A stretch of DNA of 20,675 nt, taken from a virus. The stretch is from the IMG/VR virus record IMGVR_UViG_3300022187_000308, positions 1-20,675 of that record. One strand, written 5' to 3'. Position numbers and translations under genes: made by a program. Under the pieces are notes generated by a model. That model saw only the letters and a program-made list of their open reading frames with translations, did not search any database and was not told where the DNA came from. Below, in pieces: positions 1-7,474 of the stretch; positions within the stretch are counted from its first letter, which is position 1; each line of letters opens with the position of its first letter.

Positions 1-11
1 TTGATGCTGAA

Positions 12-464
12 ATGTGGATTGATTTGGAAACATCGTCACTCAACGGTTTCACCTATGCAATGGGTGCATTCTTCGTGCAAGGTATCGCATACTACATCTT
101 CAAGATGTTCTTCCAACAGGGCATGGATGAAAAAGCACGCAGTGCAACCATGGAACGAGAGCGACGTATACGCTACCGTGGTATGGAGGAAACGTTTGAA
201 CGACGTCGACAAGACATGGAGTTGCGTATGCAAGAAGCCCAACTTGAGGCTGAACTACGTTGGATGGAGCAAAATCCCGGCAAGATGCCACCACTCTATC
301 AAGGTAAAGTCTTTGAAGAAACTACTGCTGATTTCAATCCTGAACCAAATCACGAAGCATCAGTCGACGAACCACTGGGACTTGGCGTGACGTTTGGCGA
401 AGAGACAAAGGAAAAGGCAAAGCGTGAGCGCAACCCTGACGGTACGTTCAAAAACAAAAAGTGA
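12..464 (+). CDS. Small membrane-anchored coiled-coil protein (possibly 5'-partial)
   Basis: I do not recognise a family. The 150-residue product has one clear hydrophobic segment at about residues 12-34 (rich in G, A, F, I and Y). A highly charged Arg/Glu/Met-rich helix follows at about 38-88, probably a coiled coil, and then an acidic, disordered tail ending in KNKK. This suggests a protein held in a membrane with a long helical cytoplasmic part. The reading frame stays open to the window edge (codons GAT GCT GAA precede this ATG), so the true start may lie upstream and the entry may be partial. The next gene begins 11 bases downstream, and a membrane protein and a GTPase follow, so a shared membrane process is possible but is inference only. 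Confidence 0.7.
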   Translation: MWIDLETSSLNGFTYAMGAFFVQGIAYYIFKMFFQQGMDEKARSATMERERRIRYRGMEETFERRRQDMELRMQEAQLEAELRWMEQNPGKMPPLYQGKVFEETTADFNPEPNHEASVDEPLGLGVTFGEETKEKAKRERNPDGTFKNKK

Positions 465-469
465 GGTGA
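463..469 (+). promoter_or_regulatory. Strong ribosome binding site of the 82-aa membrane protein gene
   Basis: GAGGTGA overlaps the stop codon of the preceding gene (TGA 462-464) and sits six bases before the ATG at 476. It closely matches the anti-Shine-Dalgarno end of 16S rRNA, so this start is firm and translation is probably coupled to the upstream gene. Confidence 0.75.
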
Positions 470-475
470 CCCCCT

Positions 476-724
476 ATGGGTCGTATTTTCAAGACGCCTA
501 CCGATGACAGCACCGAGGCTACCCTTCGTGCCATGCACATCGCCAACACGGTCGACACAGCATACGAACGAGCATGGGGCTGGGTCAAAGCCGTTTTCTT
601 TTCAGTACTATCAGCGATGGTCGTTAGTGCTGTCGAGTTTCACAGCGATTGGAGTCTTTGGGATTCGACTGCACAGTGGTTTGGCGAAAAGTTGTCGAAC
701 TGGCTGGGTGGTTGGTTCGATTGA
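476..724 (+). CDS. Small membrane protein, unknown function
   Basis: I do not recognise this 82-residue protein. It has a hydrophilic first third, a hydrophobic segment at about residues 36-54 (WVKAVFFSVLSAMVVSAVE) and a Trp-rich amphipathic C-terminus ending WLGGWFD. One membrane span, or a membrane-surface helix plus a span, is the natural reading. The start is fixed by the GAGGTGA site at 463-469. Its TGA stop (722-724) overlaps a possible TTG start of the GTPase gene at 721, so the two may be translationally coupled. It could be a membrane partner or anchor for the GTPase; this rests only on position. Confidence 0.7.
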   Translation: MGRIFKTPTDDSTEATLRAMHIANTVDTAYERAWGWVKAVFFSVLSAMVVSAVEFHSDWSLWDSTAQWFGEKLSNWLGGWFD

Positions 725-1437
725 GTGCGGCAGCAGGCTCGGCGATGGTTGGCGGATTGGTGTTCGCACGAGAGTTGTACCACTATTGGGTTCCTCGACG
801 TGTTGGCATTTACGGTCCAACGATGGTCGGTAAGACAACACTCGATAAGTATCTCACAACACCCGGTGAAATGGAAGATATACCCATTGATGAAAGAACC
901 TCGCACACAAAAATTCTTGGCAAGTACTTGTTACCACGTGCTACTCGCAAGCGAGTGCGCTGGAAAGGCGAGCGACGTGTCGTTCATTCTTCCGATATGG
1001 GTGGCGAAGAACGATTTTGGAACCTTTGGATTGATGACATGGTCAATCGAAACGTGGAGGCCGTTATCTTCGTTTTTGACCATCGTGTACAGTTGGGTGG
1101 AGAACCTGCACTTCAAGCAGTGGCTGGGTTCAAGTATCTGTGTGACGCACTAATTCATCGTCAGTACCGATACAGAAGTCTTCGTGCTCGTTTTCGTGGT
1201 AAAAAGTACTGCCCCAAGTCGATTCTTCTTGTTGCAAACAAAGCCGACCAATGGTGGGATGACCAAGCAAACGTGCTTTGGCAACAGCAGCGGTTAGGTG
1301 AGCACAGAATCTTCGACCCGTTCCGTGAAGACCTTGTGCGATTGCAGAAAGCAGGTATACCAACCATGCGTTCGATGATGGCAACGCGTATCGGTTGGAA
1401 CGTGGAAAACACCATGATTGATTTGCTTTCAACGTAG
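721..1437 (+). CDS. Ras/Arf-like small GTPase
   Basis: This is a GTP-binding protein of the Ras superfamily. Counting from the TTG at 721 (238 residues), the P-loop GPTMVGKTT is at 32-40, the switch II motif DMGGEER (DxxG type) starts at 92, and the guanine-specificity motif NKAD is at 173-176. A G5-like segment (MATRIGWNVE) lies near the C-terminus, where Ras proteins have SAKxGxNVE. All nucleotide-binding motifs look intact, so GTP binding and hydrolysis are likely. A short hydrophobic N-terminus (AAAGSAMVGGLVF) could contact membrane. Start choice is uncertain: ATG 649 would overlap the upstream gene by 76 bases, TTG 721 overlaps its stop and has GGTGG at 707-711, and ATG 745 is also in frame. 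The gene follows two membrane-protein genes. Regulators and effectors are unknown. Such GTPases are unusual in tailed-virus head operons. Confidence 0.85.
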   Translation: MSAAAGSAMVGGLVFARELYHYWVPRRVGIYGPTMVGKTTLDKYLTTPGEMEDIPIDERTSHTKILGKYLLPRATRKRVRWKGERRVVHSSDMGGEERFWNLWIDDMVNRNVEAVIFVFDHRVQLGGEPALQAVAGFKYLCDALIHRQYRYRSLRARFRGKKYCPKSILLVANKADQWWDDQANVLWQQQRLGEHRIFDPFREDLVRLQKAGIPTMRSMMATRIGWNVENTMIDLLST

Positions 1438-1473
1438 GGAAGGCTTTTGAAATAGTATGCTAACCGACAGATA

Positions 1474-1527
1474 GGGGGAGATGTAGTGGTTTTTGATTTC
1501 AATGGCAGGTTTCGAGGAGGTGCTATG
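1474..1527 (+). promoter_or_regulatory. Two competing ribosome binding sites and starts
   Basis: Two in-frame starts each have a good ribosome site. GGGGGAG (1474-1480) precedes GTG at 1486, and GGAGGTG (1516-1522) precedes ATG at 1525. A start-stop pair, ATGTAG, occupies 1481-1486 directly after the first site and shares its last G with the GTG. This makes the upstream initiation region ambiguous and may reduce its use. I favour ATG 1525. Confidence 0.45.
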
Positions 1528-2460
1528 AACGGTAATCTTCAAGCAATGGATGCTGCTGAAATGAAGGCACTGAGCCACCAAGGGAACCCTTCACACGAGC
1601 AGTTGATTGAGATGCAAGGTGCACAGCAATCCATGCGTGCAGCAGGTGCACGCAACAACATCGAAGTTCCGAAAGTCAATTTTTATCCAAGTCGACATCC
1701 TGACCCTCGCAAGGCACGCAAGAAAGACATCAAGCAAGCACGAGCACTACTCAAGCCATCCAAGCGCTCAATGTTCAATCCACTGCGGTGGGCTGGCTTC
1801 AAGTACCGTTACAACAAGAGTGCAGGCTCTTGTGTTGTCGACGGCTGTGACTGTCAAAAATTAATTCAGTACGACAACCTCTATGCAAAAATCACAGACG
1901 AGTCCACTGGTGAAAGTTTGTGGGATTTGTATTGGCAAAATCCAGTTACTGGGGAGCCTACTGCCTTCATTGCGCGTGAAAACGTCACTGACGGACGGCT
2001 CATGCGAGGAACGTACTGTCCTGAGCATTTGCATTTGTACCACTTGTTGACAAAGTGGGAAGGTGAGAACGAAAAGGAACGACTCAAAACGAAAGGCGGT
2101 ATGCGTGAGATGGTCAGAAAAGGTGTGAGTACCGTCGCAGTACCCATTTCAGTCTTGAAAAAGAAAAACAACACACCTGAATTTTTACTCAAGTACGAAC
2201 CGTTCTTTGTCGAGTTGGAAAAAGATTCTAAGCGACACGCAGGTATTACTATTTCACATTACAAAAATCCAAACAACGGTATGAATGACATTACAGCCGT
2301 GTATTTTGACCTTCGGTACTTCCACGATGAACTTAACATGATTCCAACAGACGTAGGGATTAGTGATGCTATCGGTTCAGTGGGTATCGAACAGGCTGAA
2401 CGGCAACAGGTTCAAGAACAGAACGCACCTCAGCAACAATATACGCTTCCACAACAGTAG
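1525..2460 (+). CDS. Putative zinc-binding protein, unknown function
   Basis: The product is 311 residues from ATG 1525, or 324 from GTG 1486. I do not recognise the family. A basic region at about 56-95 (many K and R) is followed by a candidate metal site: C103, C108 and C110 near the middle, paired with C165, H168, H170 and H173 (YCPEHLHLYH). The spacing suggests one or two zinc ions stabilising a compact domain. The C-terminal third is a mixed domain ending in a Gln-rich tail (QQQYTLPQQ). Basic residues beside a zinc module suggest nucleic-acid binding, but a structural role is equally possible. It lies 87 bases after the GTPase gene, the largest gap in this cluster, so a new transcript could start here. 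The next gene begins eight bases later. Confidence 0.7.
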   Translation: MNGNLQAMDAAEMKALSHQGNPSHEQLIEMQGAQQSMRAAGARNNIEVPKVNFYPSRHPDPRKARKKDIKQARALLKPSKRSMFNPLRWAGFKYRYNKSAGSCVVDGCDCQKLIQYDNLYAKITDESTGESLWDLYWQNPVTGEPTAFIARENVTDGRLMRGTYCPEHLHLYHLLTKWEGENEKERLKTKGGMREMVRKGVSTVAVPISVLKKKNNTPEFLLKYEPFFVELEKDSKRHAGITISHYKNPNNGMNDITAVYFDLRYFHDELNMIPTDVGISDAIGSVGIEQAERQQVQEQNAPQQQYTLPQQ

Positions 2461-2468
2461 GTGAACAC

Positions 2469-3092
2469 ATGGGATTATTTGGAGGAGGAAACGACCAGCA
2501 AAACGGGGCACTCAACTTGGGCGCACCACAGCAAAACGGATTTGCACAACAGAATGCATACCAACAACAAGGTGGTTGGGCGTCCAATCCAGCAGCAGGG
2601 GCATTCATGCAGGGTGCAGGTATGAACCCACAGTATATGCAACAACCTATGACACCCCCAAGTGAGGCTGAAATACTACTTGCTATGCTTAAAAGTCAGT
2701 CACCGGTTGACAGGTTTGTTGTCAGTCAGAAGATGCCTATGCTCATACAGATGTTGAACGACATCGTTACCTATTCACTGCTTGAAATCCTACGAAATGC
2801 ATCGTTTACCCTTAATGAAGACGACGGTACATTGAAGATGGACCCACAATCTTTGCCAACCAACCTACAAACGATGAGCGCTGAGAACATTACAAGTCAA
2901 TTCAATGCTATGGTGGGCAAAAGTCAACAGGATATTGACAAGGCACAGATGGAACAGCAACAAATTCTTGCTGTTTCTCAGCAATCAATGATGGGAAGCG
3001 CACTTCATGCTGCCATGGCTGATGAAGGATTCATGCAAAAGGTCGGCGGAGGCATCGGCTCATTCACCCGTAACATGATTGGAGGTCGATAA
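2469..3092 (+). CDS. Gln/Gly-rich protein with a helical core, unknown
   Basis: I do not recognise this 207-residue protein. Residues 1-65 are low-complexity, rich in Q, N, G and A, as in flexible arms of structural or adaptor proteins. Residues 68-115 are predicted helical and partly hydrophobic (SPVDRFVVSQKMPMLIQML). A Gln/Met-rich helix follows, and the C-terminus is Gly-rich (GGGIGSFTRNMIGGR). The start is supported by AGGTGA at 2459-2464, four bases before the ATG, overlapping the upstream stop. The preceding protein also ends in a Gln-rich tail, so the two may interact or share a compositional bias. A virion component is possible. Confidence 0.68.
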   Translation: MGLFGGGNDQQNGALNLGAPQQNGFAQQNAYQQQGGWASNPAAGAFMQGAGMNPQYMQQPMTPPSEAEILLAMLKSQSPVDRFVVSQKMPMLIQMLNDIVTYSLLEILRNASFTLNEDDGTLKMDPQSLPTNLQTMSAENITSQFNAMVGKSQQDIDKAQMEQQQILAVSQQSMMGSALHAAMADEGFMQKVGGGIGSFTRNMIGGR

Positions 3093-3093
3093 G

Positions 3094-3345
3094 ATGGATA
3101 GAGGACAACGAATGCCCTTTTCACAAGGGTTTGCTATGACAACGAGTGACATTTTCGCTCCAAAAAAGTCTGTTATTGTTGATATGGTCATGGTTCAGAT
3201 ACTCACCATCATTGTAACCGTCACATTGTTGCTTATTTTGAAGAACGATTCACTCGGAAGCGACACGATTGCATGGCTCATGGGGTCATTGATGACTGGA
3301 GTTCTTCTTGCAAGTGCCATTTATTCCCGCATTTCTTCGGTATAA
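3094..3345 (+). CDS. Two-helix small membrane protein (holin-like)
   Basis: The 83-residue product has a short polar N-terminus and two strong membrane segments, at about residues 28-49 and 58-77, joined by a short loop (KNDSLGSD). Size and topology resemble class II holins, which make membrane lesions for lysis, but many unrelated small membrane proteins look the same and I see no endolysin in the window. The start at 3094 is chosen over a TTG at 3079 because GGAGGT (3081-3086) sits at good spacing before this ATG and the upstream stop is at 3090-3092. Its last 25 bases overlap the 3' end of the reverse-strand zinc ribbon gene. In an archaeal virus a role in exit or membrane remodelling would be equally plausible. 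Confidence 0.68.
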   Translation: MDRGQRMPFSQGFAMTTSDIFAPKKSVIVDMVMVQILTIIVTVTLLLILKNDSLGSDTIAWLMGSLMTGVLLASAIYSRISSV

Positions 3346-3599
3346 CGTCCCCATTGTCCAATCGGGCACTCAGAAGAGGACAAACTTGCCTTAATTTTCA
3401 TCTGACAACCGCATTTTTTGCACCTTGAACCTGTCCAATGAGGGCACTTTTGGCACATTTTAAGCCGTTTTTCCTTGATTTCAGGGGGTACATTACGCCT
3501 TAAAACGACGTCCCGTGCTGCTTTTGCAAGGGAAACAGCAGTATCTTTGTTCATAGGCACGCCCAAAACACGTACACCCGCTGGACGAATCCGACCCAT
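3321..3599 (-). CDS. Small zinc-ribbon protein on the reverse strand
   Basis: This 92-residue protein has a dense cysteine cluster: C49, C52, C60, C63, C65 and C78. The order CxxC, then CKKCGCQMK, then CP and a Trp recurs in small phage-encoded zinc-ribbon proteins of unknown role. The upstream part is basic and helical (LAKAARDVVLRRNVP, IKEKRLK), which fits binding to nucleic acid or a polymerase. It is the only gene I call on this strand. It converges with and overlaps the holin-like gene by 25 bases, and diverges from the terminase-like gene over 61 bases. Starts at 3599 or the internal Met16 (about 3554) are both possible; neither has a clear ribosome site. It may be a separately controlled or acquired gene. 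Confidence 0.65.
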   Translation of the reverse strand: MGRIRPAGVRVLGVPMNKDTAVSLAKAARDVVLRRNVPPEIKEKRLKMCQKCPHWTGSRCKKCGCQMKIKASLSSSECPIGQWGRYTEEMRE

Positions 3600-3660
3600 G
3601 TGCTGTTTTCTTCGCTATCTTTGATAAAACCTTATCGTTGGCTGTTACCTGCCCTAACGC
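3600..3660. promoter_or_regulatory. Divergent intergenic region with small inverted repeat
   Basis: These 61 bases separate the reverse zinc-ribbon gene from the packaging genes and should hold promoters for both directions. It is AT-richer around 3618-3636 and contains the perfect short inverted repeat GATAA-AACC-TTATC at 3623-3636. That could be an operator or part of a TATA-like element about 25-37 bases before the ATG at 3661. No clear Shine-Dalgarno sequence precedes this ATG, which would fit a leaderless start. The evidence is weak because five-base arms are common by chance. Confidence 0.3.
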
Positions 3661-4362
3661 ATGGGGGGTCGTCAGACAAAACTGTCATGTGCTTTTTGCC
3701 AAGACGACAACCGTGACGAACTTGAGGAACAAATAGCCTCAGGAAATGTCGATATGCGTGTATTGGACCGTGATAAAGGGTGGAGAACCAACACGGCTGA
3801 GCGACATATGCGAAACCACGCAGGCGAAAACGTCACTGGTTCCAACTATCGGTGTCCAATATGCACCTCAGACAACCGTGGGTTGTACGAAGTTGCCTAC
3901 TTTGACGAGGGTATGACCACAGAAGAGATAGCAAACGAGGTCGATTGCTCAGAAGATGCCGTGTATCGGCACATGAAAGAGCACTTCCAGCCACTTGTAC
4001 GACGTTCTTCAACAGCAATCGTGTCGATTAAGGTTGGTGAAGAACTCGGTGTTATCCGAAGCAACACAGAAAAGTTGAACGACAAGTTGACTCGCTACAT
4101 GGATGAGGTTAGTATTCATGATGACAACGCTATCGGTGACATGGTACGCCTCAACAAAGAGATTCGTGAGTCCATCAAAGACCTCATGGCATTCCAATCG
4201 CAATGGGCACAGCCTGAGGAAAAGACTGTGACCAATACCATCAACATCCTGAAAGTTGAAATGGCAAAAGAGAGTCCCGAAACATGGATGCGAGTGCGCG
4301 AAGCACTCCTTCGTGGTGATTCTGACGTTCTTGATGTGATTGATGAAGGGGAGGTGGACTGA
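3661..4362 (+). CDS. Putative terminase small subunit with duplicated zinc/HTH modules
   Basis: This is probably the DNA-recognition subunit of the packaging enzyme. The 233-residue product has two N-terminal modules with the same layout: C10, C13, H49, H53 and C65, C68, H104, H108. Each is CxxC, then 35 residues, then HxxxH. The second contains a helix-turn-helix-like stretch (TTEEIANEVDCSEDAVYRH). This CxxC...RHxxxH arrangement occurs in some phage small terminases. Residues 120-205 are helical and include IRESIKDLMAFQSQW, like the oligomerisation region of small terminases; the end (PETWMRVREALLRGD) also resembles their C-termini. The gene opens the packaging block and the large terminase lies four genes on. 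A sequence-specific regulator is the main alternative. Its stop shares a base with the next start (TGATG). Confidence 0.65.
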   Translation: MGGRQTKLSCAFCQDDNRDELEEQIASGNVDMRVLDRDKGWRTNTAERHMRNHAGENVTGSNYRCPICTSDNRGLYEVAYFDEGMTTEEIANEVDCSEDAVYRHMKEHFQPLVRRSSTAIVSIKVGEELGVIRSNTEKLNDKLTRYMDEVSIHDDNAIGDMVRLNKEIRESIKDLMAFQSQWAQPEEKTVTNTINILKVEMAKESPETWMRVREALLRGDSDVLDVIDEGEVD

Positions 4363-5474
4363 TGCCAAGTGGATTCGGAGGTATGGGACGTGGTTCTGAC
4401 ACCCGTATGTACGCCCCTCGCTCAGAATCAAGTCGTATGTACGCATCCGATGACGACGATTCGTATAGGCACGGTGCAGGCGATGCCGAAGAACAGGAGC
4501 GCCGACGTGATGAGAAGATACGCCGACGTGAAGAAACCCAAACAGTTGGCGATACACCGCATCTTCAAATTACCATCGACAAACCCGAAGAAGACCCGAT
4601 GATGGGAGACATGGAAGAACCTCAAGAAGAGGAAGACCCGAACATGTACAATCCTGAACAGGGTGCTATGGCATCTGATATGTCGGCTATGGCGGGTGCA
4701 CTCGGCACAGGCGGACCCGATTTGTCTCAAGCAATCGGCGCACAGACAAACGGCGTCATGGGTGGCTACCGACCGCTGGTTGCTACAGGTGAGCCGATGG
4801 AGGCTGCTTGGTCGACGTTGATGAAAGCCGATGGCAAGCCGTTTCAACAACCAAAATTTGAAGGTCCACCCGGCGGACGTAAGCCACACATCGCTACATC
4901 GATTCGCTCCAAGCGACAATCCCGTACACTCAGCCCACGTACAGAACATGGCGGTCTGACCGAAGCACCACTCGCTGTTGAGATGGGTCACTTGGGTCTT
5001 TCAACCAAGCAACCGTTGCGATTGTTCCCTGCAAAGTACCGACAACAACTGGGTCAGCGACATCAGCGCGCACTCATGGGCAACATCGCTATGCCTCATC
5101 AACCTCATAATGTCGAGCAACGCACACCTACGAAGCCCGGATTCATGGGTTCAGGTAAGATTGCTCGACTTGCAGGTGAAACCAAGAAGGCTGAACTCAA
5201 AGAGATGAATATGCTGCTCAAGTCAGCAAAAGACTATCTTCACATCTCACAACTTCGACGAATGATTCGTGACTTGAAGAAAATCGTCGAACGACAAGAC
5301 CGAATGAAGAAAGCACCTCTTTCCCGTGGTAGCAAGAAAAACAAGGAGGCAGGTCATCGAGGAGAAACAACGAACCCGCAAGGCGGAACTGATAGCACTG
5401 ATTCCGACGAGATGTCATCATCAGGTATGCCCGGTCACGTCTTTGCAGCACGTGGTAGCGGGAGAGTGGCTTGA
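4362..5474 (+). CDS. Low-complexity structural-module protein, unknown
   Basis: I do not recognise this 370-residue protein. The first 100 residues are very charged and disordered: an RMYA motif repeated at 15-18 and 25-28, an Arg/Glu block, then an acidic Glu/Met stretch. The middle is Gly/Met/Ala-rich. Residues 150-160 (WSTLMKADGKP) contain an LxKA-type word seen in several neighbours. A basic helix at about 263-320 (LRRMIRDLKKIVERQDRMKK) is probably a coiled coil, and the tail is Ser/Gly-rich. The gene is tightly coupled: GGGGAGGTG at 4348-4356 precedes an ATG sharing one base with the upstream stop, and its own stop overlaps the next ATG. Position between the terminase subunits suggests a head or packaging accessory role, which is inference. 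Confidence 0.72.
   Translation: MPSGFGGMGRGSDTRMYAPRSESSRMYASDDDDSYRHGAGDAEEQERRRDEKIRRREETQTVGDTPHLQITIDKPEEDPMMGDMEEPQEEEDPNMYNPEQGAMASDMSAMAGALGTGGPDLSQAIGAQTNGVMGGYRPLVATGEPMEAAWSTLMKADGKPFQQPKFEGPPGGRKPHIATSIRSKRQSRTLSPRTEHGGLTEAPLAVEMGHLGLSTKQPLRLFPAKYRQQLGQRHQRALMGNIAMPHQPHNVEQRTPTKPGFMGSGKIARLAGETKKAELKEMNMLLKSAKDYLHISQLRRMIRDLKKIVERQDRMKKAPLSRGSKKNKEAGHRGETTNPQGGTDSTDSDEMSSSGMPGHVFAARGSGRVA
4404..4444 (+). repeat. Short direct repeat CGTATGTACGC (two copies)
   Basis: An identical 11-base word occurs at 4404-4414 and 4434-4444, exactly 30 bases apart. In frame it encodes two copies of RMYA separated by six residues. It probably reflects a small peptide repeat in a disordered N-terminus rather than a separate DNA element. 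Confidence 0.6.
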
Positions 5475-7474
5475 TGTTCAAGTACACACCCCGACATATT
5501 CTTTTTCCTGAACCCGAACCGACCGAGATTCTCAAAGCGTATCGTCTCAAGCACGGCCCAAAAAGCGGTAGGAACGGCGATGCGTGGTCTGAGTGGTACC
5601 CCGAAGAGGCTATTCGCACACACGAATCCGACCACCCATGGTATCATCAATTTGAAGGCGACGTCCCTGCACACCACCCGCCGTTTGGTTTCGACCATGA
5701 CTCAAAGGAACTCTTGTGGCAAAACGATTATGACCCAAACAACCCTCACAGAGATGGAAAACTCGGTGAGCGTCCACACACGTTTCACCCGATGGACTAC
5801 ATGATTTACGATTTAGCAAAGTATGCACGAAAGATTTTGGGATTCAGTCAAGGCAAGGCCGAAGAAATCGTCAAGCAGATGGTCATGACACCTGCTATCG
5901 ACGCATTCAATGCGAAGCACACTGACGTTCATGGAGATGATGCAACACACATTTTGCCCGGTGTCAACAGCGTTGAATGGCGACGCAACACTGTCGGCAC
6001 TTTTGACAAAGACAGTGGAGGTGCTATGCGAATGACAAGGGGTAGCGGAGCATCGGGTGACGGTGTTCAAAACCCACTCATCAATTATTCCCTCAACAAA
6101 GGTAACGTTTTGTCTGAGCACTCCGACCAAGGTAATTTCATCGACTCAGGTGTCAATCACATGCATGAAGAAATGCAAGACCCTGTCAAGAATTATTTCA
6201 GACGTATCGTTGACATGATGCAAAACCCTGCTTTCAATGTCGACATCAACGACCCTGAAATTGCAAAAGCGTTTGACCAAATGATTCAGTTTTCTCAAGA
6301 TTCTTTTGGAGGCGGGGAGCAAACGTACCTCAACAACCCAGTCGTGAACCTTGAACATTTGACGTTTCACAAAGTGGCTCATGACCGTGGCCGACACCGA
6401 CGATTTGAAGCAGGTGCGGAACGACCTATCACGGATTTCCATCCGTTACAGGGACTTGAGTTTGCTCCTCAAGCGCTTTTTGATACGGTTGGCACCAAGC
6501 AAGGTGGTATGACAGCGGAGTCCCTCAAAGCAAAACTCGCTGAACAAGGCGTCGATGTCACCGATGAAGAGGCTGAAAAATTGCACAGAATGCCGAAGTC
6601 GCACCTTGTGCTTGGCGAGAATCGTAAGAACTCGATGCCCGGAAACATTCTGAATTCGATAGGACAAGACCTTGGCATTGACATGCAATCGAACGAATAT
6701 CAGAACATCTTAGGGTCAATCGGCGCACGAGGCGGACACCGACACGCCCGTCACTTGTTAGCCATACCAAGATACTTGGCACAACAACTGGTAGCCGAGG
6801 GGTATGCACCCGAAGAAGTTGAAGAAATGATAAAGCAACGATTTGCATCTCATGATTACACTCACGCCAAGCATTCACGAGATGAAGGTAACCGTGAGTT
6901 AGGTCAACGCGTCTTTGGTCAACTCAAAGAAAATATGGGAATTCCTGACTTGCCGGAAGGTCGATTGGCGTTTGAACCGTTGGGCGAAGAACACAAGCGT
7001 CGTGGCTATACAACAGTTGTTCCTCGGCATGCCGAGGAGCACACATTCGACTTTACAGCACATCCGAACATGACAGTTGCTCAGGCTCGTGCGGGGCAAC
7101 AGGCTGAAAAGCCTGTTACTACACCGGAGCCTATGGCTGAGGCACCACTACCAACGGATGGCTTGCCTCAAGGTCAAATGCGATTGACGGATTTTCAAAA
7201 GGCTCAAGTCGCTGAAATTACAGAAGCCATGGAGCATATCCAACTGGAGGACGCTAAGCAAGATGCTACAATCCTCAAGATGCTTCCTCACAATCCTATT
7301 CAACTCAATTCAGTTCAGTCAATCGGGTTATTCGCCAAAGACTTGGGTATCACATCGATGGACGTTCACGGACTGTTGCACTCACGTGGCGACTGGCACC
7401 GTATCGCTAAGGAATGGAACGTCAGTCCACAGGTCGTCAAGGTCGTCAAGGTCACGTTCAGCGGAGGGGTTTGA
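5474..7474 (+). CDS. Large His-rich structural-module protein, unknown
   Basis: The 666-residue product matches no family I know. Its N-terminal part is unusually rich in His, Asp, Pro and aromatic residues, with clusters such as HPWYHQFEGDVPAHHPPFGF, suggesting metal sites or an extended surface. A helical segment (about 105-140) and several Met/Asp-rich stretches follow. The last 60 residues contain a likely helical DNA- or protein-binding unit (DLGITSMDVHGLLHSRGDW, then IAKEWNVSPQVVKVVKV). The composition recalls the N-terminal half of the 1,800-residue protein encoded at 14151-19553, so the two may be distant relatives or work in the same structure. The ATG at 5474 shares one base with the upstream stop and follows a GGGAGAG-type ribosome site. 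A minor head protein is possible. Confidence 0.72.
   Translation: MFKYTPRHILFPEPEPTEILKAYRLKHGPKSGRNGDAWSEWYPEEAIRTHESDHPWYHQFEGDVPAHHPPFGFDHDSKELLWQNDYDPNNPHRDGKLGERPHTFHPMDYMIYDLAKYARKILGFSQGKAEEIVKQMVMTPAIDAFNAKHTDVHGDDATHILPGVNSVEWRRNTVGTFDKDSGGAMRMTRGSGASGDGVQNPLINYSLNKGNVLSEHSDQGNFIDSGVNHMHEEMQDPVKNYFRRIVDMMQNPAFNVDINDPEIAKAFDQMIQFSQDSFGGGEQTYLNNPVVNLEHLTFHKVAHDRGRHRRFEAGAERPITDFHPLQGLEFAPQALFDTVGTKQGGMTAESLKAKLAEQGVDVTDEEAEKLHRMPKSHLVLGENRKNSMPGNILNSIGQDLGIDMQSNEYQNILGSIGARGGHRHARHLLAIPRYLAQQLVAEGYAPEEVEEMIKQRFASHDYTHAKHSRDEGNRELGQRVFGQLKENMGIPDLPEGRLAFEPLGEEHKRRGYTTVVPRHAEEHTFDFTAHPNMTVAQARAGQQAEKPVTTPEPMAEAPLPTDGLPQGQMRLTDFQKAQVAEITEAMEHIQLEDAKQDATILKMLPHNPIQLNSVQSIGLFAKDLGITSMDVHGLLHSRGDWHRIAKEWNVSPQVVKVVKVTFSGGV
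7431..7448 (+). repeat. Tandem 9-base repeat (AGGTCGTCA x2)
   Basis: Two perfect copies are followed by a partial third (AGGTCACG). They lie just before the end of the 666-residue gene and encode VVKVVKV. A replication-slippage expansion is likely; no function is evident. Confidence 0.55.

Noticed and set aside
4428-4991. Reverse-strand open frame of 187 codons opposite the 370-residue gene
   Set aside because: It is Cys/Leu/Arg-rich with no plausible motif, and the forward gene is tightly coupled to both neighbours.
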